64,000 bases of DNA, taken from positions 1-64,000 of the forward strand of contig CAKZLO010000015.1 of the NCBI GenBank assembly GCA_937127125.1, read 5' to 3'. The translations under genes and the position numbers were made by a program. The DNA comes from an uncultured Ardenticatenia bacterium (lineage in GTDB: Bacteria; Chloroflexota; Anaerolineae; 4572-78; NAK82). Positions 25,403 to 34,334 of the stretch are shown piece after piece; position 1 is the first letter of the stretch, and the number at the start of each line of letters is the position of its first letter. Under the pieces are notes generated by a model that made no database searches, was not told the DNA's origin, and saw only the letters and a list, made by a program, of their open reading frames with translations.

Positions 25403-25879
25403 GTGAAGAAAGTGCGCATCGGGGGCATGATGCATAGTTCCGGGCTGGCGATGGTGGGTGTGTTAGCGATGCCATCGCGTCCCGGGATTGCCGGCAAGAT
25501 TCTCTCGACGCTGGGAGACCATACCATTAATGTACCGTTCATTGTGCAAATTGTGGATCACAATGGCAATGACCACGTGGTCTTCTGTGTAAGGAGTGTG
25601 GATCTGCCGGCCGTTCTGGAATTACTAAAAGACGTCCGCCAAGAAGTGCTGGCAAAGGAAGTGCTACACGAGACAAATGTGGGCACTGTCAGCATTTTTG
25701 GCCCCGACTTTCGTCAACGACCCGGTATCGCTGGCCAGATGTTTGCAGCGCTGGGACGTGTCGGCATTAACATCAAGGCCATCAGCACTTCTATGTCCAC
25801 CATTACATGTGTGATTCAGGGTGACCGCGTTCGCGACGCGCTTGCAGCGCTTGAAGAGACTTTTGAGCTCCCCTGTTAG
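25403..25879 (+). CDS. Tandem ACT-domain protein
   Basis: A 158-residue protein made of two ACT domains like the regulatory tail of aspartate kinase. The blocks are VLAMPSRPGIAGKILSTLGD, then IFGPDFRQRPGIAGQMFAAL and GINIKAISTSMSTITCVI. I chose the GTG at 25403 because AAGGGAGATG lies 7-15 bases before it. It may bind an amino acid and regulate a partner enzyme encoded elsewhere. It is the last plus-strand gene before the convergent chelatase pair. Confidence 0.8.
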   Translation: MKKVRIGGMMHSSGLAMVGVLAMPSRPGIAGKILSTLGDHTINVPFIVQIVDHNGNDHVVFCVRSVDLPAVLELLKDVRQEVLAKEVLHETNVGTVSIFGPDFRQRPGIAGQMFAALGRVGINIKAISTSMSTITCVIQGDRVRDALAALEETFELPC

Positions 25880-26817
25880 GACGTTACCAGTTCACTGCGC
25901 ACTGTGTGATAGAGTGCTTCGGCACGCAGTTGGTGCAAGGTATAGCAGGGCGCTCCCATAGTATCAGCCAGCGCCTGAGCCAAGCCACGATCAAAGGAAG
26001 CATGCTCCATATTGATCACCACGGAGCGGATGTGCGCCTTGCGAATCAGATCTGCCACACGGTGCGCCTCTTCCTGAGCTGGCATGCCGGTCACCGATAC
26101 ATTCGCGGCCCCGTCAGTGAGCAGGATCAACAGAGGCATAATCTCTGGATGGGCACGTCTCTCGCGACGCAGCACCCGATAGGCCAGCAGTAGGCCAGCC
26201 GAAAGGGGTGTTTTGCCTCCCACTGGTACGTCGGCCAGTTTGCGCTTAGCCAGCTCCACGCTCGAAGTCGGCGGCAAAACCAGACGCGCGTCCTCCTTTT
26301 GGAAGACCACGAGCCCTACCTGATCGCGGCGTTGGTAGGCGTCGAGCAGCAAAGACATAATTGCCCCCTTAGTCGCTTCCATCCGCTCCGCTGCAGCCAT
26401 GCTCCAGCTAGCGTCTACGACAAACAGGATCAGGTTCGCCGCACGCCGCACGCGAACCTTGCGCTGCAGGTCAGATTTCTCGATCGCAATGGCAGCGTCA
26501 TTATGCTCTCGATGCACCTGAAAAGGGGCGGCGGCGCGAAACGTGGCGTCGAAAGCGATGTCCGAGCTATCGCCATTTGCCGGGCGTGCTTGGACGTAGC
26601 GCCCGCGTTTACGTTCGGTTGTGGTACGGCTGCGCTTGCCAGCTTGATTCCGCGTCATGCGGTCGAGCGGGGTCTGCAATTTCCTGGGACGAAAAGCATC
26701 TCCAATCGCAACTGCCATCTCGAAAGTGCGTTCGTTGCCTGTGGGTGGCATGCTGTGTGGGTTAAGTGGCAGGGAGGAGAGAGGCGGGGCAGTGATCTGC
26801 TGTTCACCGCCTACCAT
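25876..26817 (-). CDS. VWA-domain protein, Mg-chelatase D-like
   Basis: A 313-residue protein. The N-terminal 110 residues are basic and low in structure, with the Arg/Lys-rich stretch NQAGKRSRTTTERKRGRY. The VWA domain follows: the metal site DASWSM, then RDQVGLVVFQKE and LLILLTDGAANVSVTG. It is a short BchD/ChlD-like partner of the AAA subunit, and it overlaps that gene by seven bases. No large H subunit is nearby, so a MoxR-like metal-insertion or assembly role is as likely as tetrapyrrole chelation. Confidence 0.87.
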   Translation of the reverse strand: MVGGEQQITAPPLSSLPLNPHSMPPTGNERTFEMAVAIGDAFRPRKLQTPLDRMTRNQAGKRSRTTTERKRGRYVQARPANGDSSDIAFDATFRAAAPFQVHREHNDAAIAIEKSDLQRKVRVRRAANLILFVVDASWSMAAAERMEATKGAIMSLLLDAYQRRDQVGLVVFQKEDARLVLPPTSSVELAKRKLADVPVGGKTPLSAGLLLAYRVLRRERRAHPEIMPLLILLTDGAANVSVTGMPAQEEAHRVADLIRKAHIRSVVINMEHASFDRGLAQALADTMGAPCYTLHQLRAEALYHTVRSELVTS

Positions 26818-27917
26818 CTCACCAGCGTTTTTTTTTCCTCGGCGACAGAAACGCTCTCCGCGAGCCTTTCCTGTGCTTGTCGGCTCGCTTCTTGGCGTGC
26901 CTGCGCTAGTCGGTCGGCCAGCTCTTGGAAGCGCATCTCAGTGTCCTGGAATGGCTGACGCTTGAGGCGATGGGGCAGTGCCAGTTCGGCTGCGACCAGA
27001 ATGTCCTCATCATTGATCTGATCGCGCTCGTGATATGCGGCATGCGCGATGGCTGTCTTCAGAATAACGATATCTGCTCGGTGGCCGTCAACGTGCATTT
27101 CGCTGGTCAGATCAGCAATTGTGTATAGATCATCCGGGCTGTATCGCACGTTGGTCACCCGCAGACGTGCGCGCTCAATGCGCTGGGAGAGTTCTCGTTC
27201 GCGCGGCTCCCATTCTTGGTAGAAACGCTCAGGGTCGCGTTCGAATTGTACGATGCGCTTTAAGATCTCGACGCGGTCTTCGGTCTGGTGGATGCCCTGA
27301 ATGTCCACGCACAACGCAAAGCGGTCCAGCAGCTGGGGTCGCAAGTCGCCCTCCTCGGGGTTCATGGTGCCCACCAGGATGAAACGTGCTGGATGCGAAA
27401 AGGAGATCCCTTCCCGTTCCACTACGTTGATCCCCATCGCTGCCGAGTCAAGCAAGAGGTCGACCACATGGTCGTCGAGCAGGTTCACCTCGTCTACGTA
27501 AAGCAGTCCGCGATTGGCAGCAGCTAGGACGCCCGGCTCAAAATGGCGTTCTCCCTTCTTGATTGCCAGCTCGATGTCCAGTGTGCCAACCACACGATCT
27601 TCGGTGGCGCTCACGGGCAGGTCCACAAAGCGGGTGCGTCGCCGCGCCACTGGCAGCTCCTCGCCACGCTGCACACGCTCGCGGCAGTTATCACACTGGC
27701 GGTCCGCGTGGTGGGGATCACAGCTGAAAGGACAATCAGCCACCACCTCGATTTCAGGCAATAAAGAGGCGAGCGCACGGGCCGCTGTGCTCTTGGCGGT
27801 GCCGCGCTCACCCCGGATCAAAACCCCACCAATCTGGGGACTGATCGCATTGAGAATCAAAGCGGTTATCATACGACGTTGTCCGACGATAGCAGTGAAC
27901 GGAAACACTCTCGGCAT
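26811..27917 (-). CDS. Mg-chelatase I-like AAA+ ATPase
   Basis: A 368-residue AAA+ ATPase of the BchI/ChlI group. Walker A is RGERGTAKSTAARA, Walker B is LLYVDEVNLLDDHVV, and the ring-forming and sensor regions are at GTMNPEEGDLRPQLLDRFALC. The four-cysteine stretch in CDPHHADRQCDNCRERVQRG is also typical of BchI. The ATP-driven motor loads metal through its VWA partner. A TATAAT box about 45 bases upstream on the minus strand is the likely promoter. Confidence 0.9.
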   Translation of the reverse strand: MPRVFPFTAIVGQRRMITALILNAISPQIGGVLIRGERGTAKSTAARALASLLPEIEVVADCPFSCDPHHADRQCDNCRERVQRGEELPVARRRTRFVDLPVSATEDRVVGTLDIELAIKKGERHFEPGVLAAANRGLLYVDEVNLLDDHVVDLLLDSAAMGINVVEREGISFSHPARFILVGTMNPEEGDLRPQLLDRFALCVDIQGIHQTEDRVEILKRIVQFERDPERFYQEWEPRERELSQRIERARLRVTNVRYSPDDLYTIADLTSEMHVDGHRADIVILKTAIAHAAYHERDQINDEDILVAAELALPHRLKRQPFQDTEMRFQELADRLAQARQEASRQAQERLAESVSVAEEKKTLVRW

Positions 27918-28020
27918 ACACCTACTCCAGACGTACGATTTCTAAATACCAGCTTCTCTATTATACATACAAGGGTATGATATAGGCAAAGCCCCCCTTC
28001 CTCGCACTTCGTTGCTTCTT

Positions 28021-28049
28021 TTGACAGGAAAAGGTATATCAGTTACTCT
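28021..28049 (+). promoter_or_regulatory. Candidate promoter before Ser/Thr kinase
   Basis: TTGACA at 28021-28026, a 17-base spacer and TACTCT at 28044-28049. Its position excludes the long in-frame start at 28012. Confidence 0.4.
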
Positions 28050-28104
28050 ATGTATTATGGAGGAGACCGGCGTTGGCTTACAGCCATCGTCGGGGAAGGG
28101 GAAG

Positions 28105-29223
28105 ATGTTTCAACCACTGAGCCCAGGCACCGTCCTGTGGTCGCGCTACCGCATTGTGCAGCTGGTAGGCCGGGGAGGGATGGGAGCGATATACCAGGCT
28201 GAGGACCTGCGCCTGGAAGGCCGCCTGTGTGCCATTAAGGAGATCATCCCCGAACCTGAAACTAACAAAGAGAGGGCCGAGCAGCTGCAATCTCAATTCT
28301 ACCGCGAGGCGACTGTCCTGGCTTGCCTCGACCACCCTAATCTACCAAAAGTGTCCGATTATTTCGCCGAGGGTGGGCGTGACTATCTAGTAATGGATTT
28401 TGTTCCAGGACCTGATCTGCGCGAGCTCATCGAGGAAGCCCGTGCCAGGGGAGAATTTCTGTCTGAAGAGCAGGTGCTGGTGTGGGCAGGGCAGCTCTTT
28501 GATGCCCTGGAATATCTCCACAGTCAGGATCCGCCACTGGTGCACCGCGATATCAAACCTGCCAATATCAAGCTCACGCCATCCGGAACGATCAAGCTGG
28601 TGGATTTCGGATTGGTCAAGCTAATGGCACCCGAAGATGAAAGCACGGTTACTGTGCTGCAGGGCCGCGGGACCGTCCAGTACACACCCCTCGAGCAATA
28701 TGGCGGTGAAACCGGACACACCGACGTGCGTTCAGACATTTACTCGACTGGTGCCACTCTATATCATCTTCTAACCGGACATCCGCCCGCGGACGCAAAG
28801 CAGCGTTTCCTCAAGCCGCATGCACTCCCGCCTCCCCGCCAACTGAACCCCAGCATCTCGCCGCATGTGGAACGCGCCATTCTGCATGCTATGGCGATGC
28901 ATCCTGATGAGCGTCCACCCAGTATTGCTGCGTTGCGCGCTGAGCTTATGGGTGGTGTGCTGGCCGGGCCAATCAACGCATGGACGCCACGTGATCCGCT
29001 CCTGGTGGAAGCGGCCGCTTCTCCCCACTTTCAGCGGAACAGCAGCGCAACGTTCCTGGATGCCCTATGGCAGAATCGCCTGCTCTTTGTGCTAATTGGG
29101 TTGCTGCTGGTGCTGGCCATTGCGGCGACCGCTTTGCCGGCCGACCGTCCTGTGGCTCCGGATGCGGATGCAGAACACGTGACACCTATCGTTTATCTCT
29201 TCACATATTGCGTGTCTTTTTAG
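28105..29223 (+). CDS. Membrane-anchored Ser/Thr protein kinase (PknB-like)
   Basis: A 372-residue eukaryotic-type kinase. The Gly loop is [14 protein letters not shown], the Lys is in LCAIKEII, the catalytic loop is [12 protein letters not shown], and DFGLVKL starts the activation segment. A hydrophobic segment ([20 protein letters not shown]) near the C-terminus anchors it with a very short outside tail. I chose the ATG at 28105 because GGGGAAG precedes it and because homologues start close to [13 protein letters not shown]. An ATG at 28057 is also possible. Substrates are unknown. It converges with the next gene with only two bases between. Confidence 0.88.
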   Translation: MFQPLSPGTVLWSRYRIVQLVGRGGMGAIYQAEDLRLEGRLCAIKEIIPEPETNKERAEQLQSQFYREATVLACLDHPNLPKVSDYFAEGGRDYLVMDFVPGPDLRELIEEARARGEFLSEEQVLVWAGQLFDALEYLHSQDPPLVHRDIKPANIKLTPSGTIKLVDFGLVKLMAPEDESTVTVLQGRGTVQYTPLEQYGGETGHTDVRSDIYSTGATLYHLLTGHPPADAKQRFLKPHALPPPRQLNPSISPHVERAILHAMAMHPDERPPSIAALRAELMGGVLAGPINAWTPRDPLLVEAAASPHFQRNSSATFLDALWQNRLLFVLIGLLLVLAIAATALPADRPVAPDADAEHVTPIVYLFTYCVSF

Positions 29224-29225
29224 CC

Positions 29226-32200
29226 TCACCTCTTTGAGGCAAGGTAACTTATAATCCTCCGCACATCCTGGTTGGCTGTCACCCACCAACCAACCCCAAA
29301 GAAGATCAGACAAACCGCAACCGGCAATACCTCGTGGGGCAGTCCGTTGGAGAACGCACGTCCTATCCACGCAACGCGCTCTAAAGGCAATAGACCGATT
29401 GCATACAGGGTGTAACCGACTAATCCCAGAGCACATCCTACAAGAGAACGCATCAAACGTTCAGAAGGGATGATCAGCTGCCTGGTTCTTATATGAAACG
29501 TGATGATGCCGGCCAGCCCAAGCGCCATCACAGATAGAAACAAATCCAGTGCGCTGACCGTCTTTCCCGGTGAGATGAGGGGCGATTCGGTGTGGGGCGG
29601 GGTCGCCTCCGGAGTAGTAGGGGCAGGTACAAAGCCTGGTGTCGATACCGTGACCGCGGATGACCTGGCGGGCGTTGGCTGGGTCGTTGCTGTTGTCTGA
29701 GGACGGTCGATGCCGACTTCCACAGGACCTTGTTCGGGTATTGTGACAATTAAGCGTACTGAGCGTTGGGCAGGCTCGCTGACCGCGGTGACTTGCCATG
29801 TGCCACTACGTTCTAGATTGAAATTGACCGTCGCCACACCGTCGATGGTAGTTGCAGGCAGACGCGCCTCCAAGGACTGAGCGGTATCCAGCAGTCGGAA
29901 CTCAACAGGTGTCCCATCTGGAACTGGTCGTCCGTTACGGTCCAAGATCTTGTTCGTGCGCAGGCTAAGCATATCCCCAACTTTCAGGTTCAGTTTCACC
30001 GGTAATGGGGTTGTTTCCGGCAGTGGTGTAAGAGTGGGTAAAGTTGTGCCCTCTGCTTTCCCTGAACCCGTCACGACCTCGATGCCGATAATCTGGTCGG
30101 GGGCCGGCCGGGTTACCTCGATGATCTGGTAACCTGTCGCATTAACATCGACTGGAGATGTTCCACGCGGCTGGAACTCCTGGAACAACAACCGCACTGC
30201 TGCCTCTAAGAAGGGTGCAGTCTTGCTATACAATCCGTAATAGGCTGTCAGCTTGCTGACTTCTGTAGCATCCAGAAAGTAGGGAGCGTTGAAGGCCAAC
30301 ACGATGAGCTTCTTACCCTCCAACGGGTCAGGCCATTCGCTCAAGAAGGTCTTGACAGCATCCGAGTCGGGATACAGGGCTGGGTCAACATTCAGCATAG
30401 CGAAGATGAGCCAATCAGATTCCCGGATCAGATTAACGCTGTCCAGGGGGCCTGGGGCAGATGGGGTGCTCAAAAGAGATCGAGACACAGCCGTATCCAT
30501 TAAGCTGCCTGGTACAGCCGGGGAGAGATTTGTCCCAGTTGAAGAGGCGAAAGCTGCCTTTGGGACAATCTTTTGCACATTCAAGCGCTCGGTCAAAGCT
30601 CTTTTCAGATCCTGGAAGGTCAGGCTTTTGACATGCTCCGACATTATCTGGTCAGTTGCCTCGGGACCGTACAGTTTCAGAATCAGGGACTCGAGTGCAG
30701 TGGGGCTGATATCGTAAAATGGTGTGCAATCGTTGCATTCCTGAGAAAGCCGGGCATCTGTGACAATCAAGATTTTCTCGCCACTTAGAGGAGGGCTCGG
30801 AATGCGCCCGGATAACTCCCCTGCGCTGGGGTAGATGAGAGTTGCTGCCCCCTGAGCTATCTCAGCAACCACCGGATACCCTTGTTTGGCTATCTCTCTG
30901 ATTTCCTCTTCATTCCGCAACACGTTCTGTGGCGAGAACTGGCCATATATTCTAAGCTTGTGCTTCAGTATACGCGCCACGGACTCGTTTACACGAGATT
31001 TAAAGGTGGGGTCGAAATCATAGCGGTCTCGGAAGAACAGAGCGGTGGCTTCAATGTTCGCCACCTGGGCATTCCAGTCATCGTTCAGGTCGAACCGTGC
31101 CAGATACAACAGGTCGTTTCCAGCGAGAAAAGCCTCCTGAGCGATACGCTTGGCAGGGAAAGTCTCCAGGTTGGGATCATAGAACTTGCGGATGGACGGC
31201 ACACCCAGCTCCTGGCTGAGCAGCAAACCTCCCGCAGTGCGCCACGCAGCCAGCTCGGGCAGGCTCAGGATGGTGGGCAGATTCTGTGCATCCAGGCTGA
31301 TGGGACGCGACAGCTGACGAATATTTCCCTGGAATCCACGATACCGCACGTGGGAGATCATCAGTGCGTCTGTAGTGGTGAGTGGGTCGTCTTGACGGGG
31401 TACTGCGACCGAAAAGAACGGCACCAAGTCTACAGAACGCAAGGTTTCCAACGATTTCTGAATGGTGGGCAGCTCTCTGCTGGGGTCGCGGTCGGCACCT
31501 CCCAGTCCGGGGAAGTGCTTCGCTACCGTGAGCACCCTGTTTTGTGCGCCTTTGTGTATCCCCCGGATGTAAGCCTGTCCAAACTTGCTCACCCAAAAGG
31601 GGTCTCCACCAAAAGAACGGACGCCAAGGGTGCTTGCTGATGTAAGTGCTGGCCTGTCTAATACGTCAAGAGAAGGCCCAAGGAGCATGTTGACGCCAAT
31701 GGCATCCAGCGCCAAGCCCACAATTTCGCCCACCTGCTCTGCGTAGCCCGGATTCCATGTCGCCCCTAGTGCCATTGCGCTCGGCAGAGGGGTCAACCCA
31801 CCCCATAACGCTGTATAAGGTGGACCATCGCCTTCCTCATTGAGTGCGATAAACAACGGTATAGGGGTATATAGGCGAGTGGAGGTTAAGGATGGAATGC
31901 GCACCTCAGGCGGGGTAAGCGCAAGCAATTGCAATCGATTAATCAAGCCCACCAGCTGCTCGGGTGCCTCTTCGTGATTGACAAAGTTGCCGTTGGCAGG
32001 TGAAAGCACCACCCCACCTATTCGCACCTGCTGGATCAGACGCGCAATCTCAGAGCTGGCCGAGACATCATTGCCCTGGAACGTGATGAGAAATAGCTGC
32101 CCCACCTTTTCCAGGGAAGTCATACGCTCCATCAGACGTTCTACTTCGGGGTTTAAATCGACACCCACACCCTGCTGTGCCGTTGCAGGCGAGCTCAGAG

Positions 32201-32270
32201 CAGCGAGCAGGAGCGCCACGGTCAGAGCTGTTAAAGCTGCCGTGCGAGCCGCTGAAGTGAGTGATGGCAT
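29226..32270 (-). CDS. Exported GH3-like membrane protein, catalytic residues altered
   Basis: A 1014-residue protein with a signal peptide (about 1-31), a GH3 N-terminal-like barrel (about 40-420) with AKHFPGLGG and DALMISHV, a second GH3-like C-domain (about 450-690) and a Pro/Thr linker before two or three membrane segments at the end. It belongs to the beta-N-acetylhexosaminidase branch in outline. But the KHFPG motif continues GADRDPSRELP, where NagZ has D-S-H, and the nucleophile loop reads SQEL instead of SDD. Function as an active glycosidase is therefore doubtful. It abuts aroQ on the same strand. Confidence 0.75.
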   Translation of the reverse strand: MPSLTSAARTAALTALTVALLLAALSSPATAQQGVGVDLNPEVERLMERMTSLEKVGQLFLITFQGNDVSASSEIARLIQQVRIGGVVLSPANGNFVNHEEAPEQLVGLINRLQLLALTPPEVRIPSLTSTRLYTPIPLFIALNEEGDGPPYTALWGGLTPLPSAMALGATWNPGYAEQVGEIVGLALDAIGVNMLLGPSLDVLDRPALTSASTLGVRSFGGDPFWVSKFGQAYIRGIHKGAQNRVLTVAKHFPGLGGADRDPSRELPTIQKSLETLRSVDLVPFFSVAVPRQDDPLTTTDALMISHVRYRGFQGNIRQLSRPISLDAQNLPTILSLPELAAWRTAGGLLLSQELGVPSIRKFYDPNLETFPAKRIAQEAFLAGNDLLYLARFDLNDDWNAQVANIEATALFFRDRYDFDPTFKSRVNESVARILKHKLRIYGQFSPQNVLRNEEEIREIAKQGYPVVAEIAQGAATLIYPSAGELSGRIPSPPLSGEKILIVTDARLSQECNDCTPFYDISPTALESLILKLYGPEATDQIMSEHVKSLTFQDLKRALTERLNVQKIVPKAAFASSTGTNLSPAVPGSLMDTAVSRSLLSTPSAPGPLDSVNLIRESDWLIFAMLNVDPALYPDSDAVKTFLSEWPDPLEGKKLIVLAFNAPYFLDATEVSKLTAYYGLYSKTAPFLEAAVRLLFQEFQPRGTSPVDVNATGYQIIEVTRPAPDQIIGIEVVTGSGKAEGTTLPTLTPLPETTPLPVKLNLKVGDMLSLRTNKILDRNGRPVPDGTPVEFRLLDTAQSLEARLPATTIDGVATVNFNLERSGTWQVTAVSEPAQRSVRLIVTIPEQGPVEVGIDRPQTTATTQPTPARSSAVTVSTPGFVPAPTTPEATPPHTESPLISPGKTVSALDLFLSVMALGLAGIITFHIRTRQLIIPSERLMRSLVGCALGLVGYTLYAIGLLPLERVAWIGRAFSNGLPHEVLPVAVCLIFFGVGWWVTANQDVRRIISYLASKR

Positions 32271-32281
32271 CCGTTCAGACC

Positions 32282-32746
32282 TTATGTTCGGGAATGGCTG
32301 CTACCTGGATGCTCCGCCAGATAGCCTTGCAAGGCGTAGAGCGCAACCAGGTAACTGCGCCATCCGAAACCGGCTACCTGTCCCACACAGACCGGAGCGA
32401 GCAAGGAACGATGGCGAAACTCCTCTCGGGCATAAACGTTGCTGAGATGCACTTCCACGACGGGTAGCCCGGTCGCTACAATAGCATCACGCAGCGCATA
32501 ACTGGTATGGGTGTATGCTCCGGGGTTGAAAACCACACCATCGGCCCAGCCCATGGCCTCATGCAACGCGTCCACCAGCGCACCCTCATGATTGGACTGG
32601 AAAGCGCGGAGCACAAGACCTTCTTGCTGAGCATATTGCATAAGGCGCGCGTTGATCTCATCCAGGGTGAGTGAACCGTAAATGGAAGGTTCACGTTTCC
32701 CTAGCAGGTTAAGGTTGGGGCCATGTAGTACCAAAATTGCAGCCAA
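32282..32746 (-). CDS. aroQ: Type II 3-dehydroquinate dehydratase
   Basis: A 154-residue enzyme of the shikimate pathway that dehydrates 3-dehydroquinate to 3-dehydroshikimate. [16 protein letters not shown] carries the Tyr base loop and its Arg, NHEGALVD and [16 protein letters not shown] are substrate contacts, and [16 protein letters not shown] closes the site. Length is normal for the dodecameric type. It starts in the intergenic region shared with the glycolate operon and ends 11 bases before the GH3-like gene. Confidence 0.95.
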   Translation of the reverse strand: MAAILVLHGPNLNLLGKREPSIYGSLTLDEINARLMQYAQQEGLVLRAFQSNHEGALVDALHEAMGWADGVVFNPGAYTHTSYALRDAIVATGLPVVEVHLSNVYAREEFRHRSLLAPVCVGQVAGFGWRSYLVALYALQGYLAEHPGSSHSRT

Positions 32747-32857
32747 GTGTCACCTACCATTTGGCCAACCGGTCAGAGAATTCCCGCCGAAGCAGATATC
32801 TTCAGGAGGGAGCCATTTCATTATAGGAGTAACAGCAAGGGACGTCAAACAATTGGT

Positions 32858-32886
32858 TTGTGTGGCTTTCTGCCTTGGCATATAAT
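32858..32886 (+). promoter_or_regulatory. Promoter of glycolate oxidase operon
   Basis: TTGTGT at 32858-32863, a 17-base spacer and a perfect TATAAT at 32881-32886. It precedes the glcF start by about 100 bases. Confidence 0.55.
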
Positions 32887-32987
32887 AGCCTTCCAATATG
32901 TGCCCTCCCATGTGAGCTCCATCGCGGCTGTGCTAATAATAAGGGGGGTTATAAAACTCGTTAAGGTATGGGGTTCTTAGCTTGTCC

Positions 32988-34334
32988 ATGATACGCGACA
33001 TTGAGCTGCTCAGATCTCCGGAGTATCGGCGCAAACTCTCCCAATGTGTTCATTGTGGCTTGTGCCTGCCAGTTTGCCCCACTTTTGCTGTTTTTGGCAC
33101 CGAGACGGATGGACCACGCGGACGCATCGCTCTTATGCGAGCTGTTTCAGATGGCAGGGTGAGTTTCGAAGACTTTCAACGTGCTTTCGCGCCCCACATT
33201 ATGCTATGCTTGGCCTGTCGGGCTTGTGAAACCGCATGCCCATCCGGTGTGCAATATGGCGCGCTGGTGGAAGTGGCGCGGGTGGTCATAGAGCACAATC
33301 GTAAGCCAGGCGTTGGAGAACAGCTGCTGCGCTGGCTGGGTATGCGACTGGTGTTGCCCCGGCTGGGGTTATTAAAGCTCATTGCACGCTTGCTCTGGCT
33401 GTACCAAGTCAGCCGATTGCAATTGGTAGTGCGTGCATCTCACCGCTGGATGCCTAAAACACTCAGGGCGATGGAAAGCATCCTGCCCTCTATTGTGCCC
33501 CGTTACCATGACTATCGCCGACCCGCTCCAGCAATGGGAACGCCGCGCGGTCGTTTGCTCTTCTTCACTGGCTGCATTCAGGAAGCTTTTCTCTCCCAAG
33601 TTAACCAAGCAACCTTGCGCGTTCTACAACGCAACGGCTATGAGGTATATGCTCCGGCTGCGCAGACCTGCTGCGGAGCGCCCCATCTGCATTTGGGTGA
33701 TTTGGAAAGTGCCCGCCAGCTCGCACGGCGCAATATCGACGCGTTCCTGAGCCAGGATGACGCATACGAAGCAGTGATCTGCAATGCTGGGGGATGCGGT
33801 GCAACGCTGAAGGAGTATCCACATCTTCTGGCGGGAGACCCAGCCTATGCCGAACGTGCCAAGCGTTTCGCTGCTATGGTCAAGGATGTAAGCGAGTTCC
33901 TGGCTGATCACTTGGTTGTTGCTCCGCAGGGTGAGATCAGGGCACGAGCTACTTACACCGACTCGTGTCACCTGCGTCACGGCCAAAAGGTGGTGAACCA
34001 GCCGCGCAAGTTGCTTAAGTCCATTCCTGGCTTGCAGCTGGTCGAGCTGCAGGCGCCTGATCGTTGCTGTGGCAGTGCTGGTGTGTACAACATTGCCCAA
34101 GTGGACACTGCTAATGCCATCCTGGATGCCAAAATGGCCGATATTGCTGCCACAGGTGCTGATTTGATCGTGACAACGAACACGGGTTGTCATATGCAGT
34201 TGCTCGCTGGAGTGCGACGCGCTGGCCTCTCCGCACAGGTTATGCATCTTGTTGAGGTACTGGATCTCTCTTATCGCAAGAGCGAGGAACTCTCTGCTGC
34301 AACGGCTGTTTCTCATGGGGAAGGCGCGCGATGA
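32988..34334 (+). CDS. glcF: Glycolate oxidase iron-sulfur subunit
   Basis: A 448-residue Fe-S subunit. CVHCGLCLPVCPTF and CLACRACETACPSG bind two [4Fe-4S] clusters near residues 20-90. Two cysteine-rich CCG-type domains follow, with TCCGAPHLHLGD and RCCGSAGVYNI, as in GlcF and heterodisulfide reductase B. The subunit passes electrons from the flavin subunits to the respiratory chain. A TTG at 32982 could start the same frame two codons earlier. Its stop overlaps the next gene by four bases. Confidence 0.92.
   Translation: MIRDIELLRSPEYRRKLSQCVHCGLCLPVCPTFAVFGTETDGPRGRIALMRAVSDGRVSFEDFQRAFAPHIMLCLACRACETACPSGVQYGALVEVARVVIEHNRKPGVGEQLLRWLGMRLVLPRLGLLKLIARLLWLYQVSRLQLVVRASHRWMPKTLRAMESILPSIVPRYHDYRRPAPAMGTPRGRLLFFTGCIQEAFLSQVNQATLRVLQRNGYEVYAPAAQTCCGAPHLHLGDLESARQLARRNIDAFLSQDDAYEAVICNAGGCGATLKEYPHLLAGDPAYAERAKRFAAMVKDVSEFLADHLVVAPQGEIRARATYTDSCHLRHGQKVVNQPRKLLKSIPGLQLVELQAPDRCCGSAGVYNIAQVDTANAILDAKMADIAATGADLIVTTNTGCHMQLLAGVRRAGLSAQVMHLVEVLDLSYRKSEELSAATAVSHGEGAR

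Noticed and set aside
29223-29240. GCCTCA / TGAGGC inverted repeat at the kinase stop as a terminator.
   Set aside because: Only six pairs, no T run on the correct side, and it lies inside the coding sequence of the GH3-like gene.
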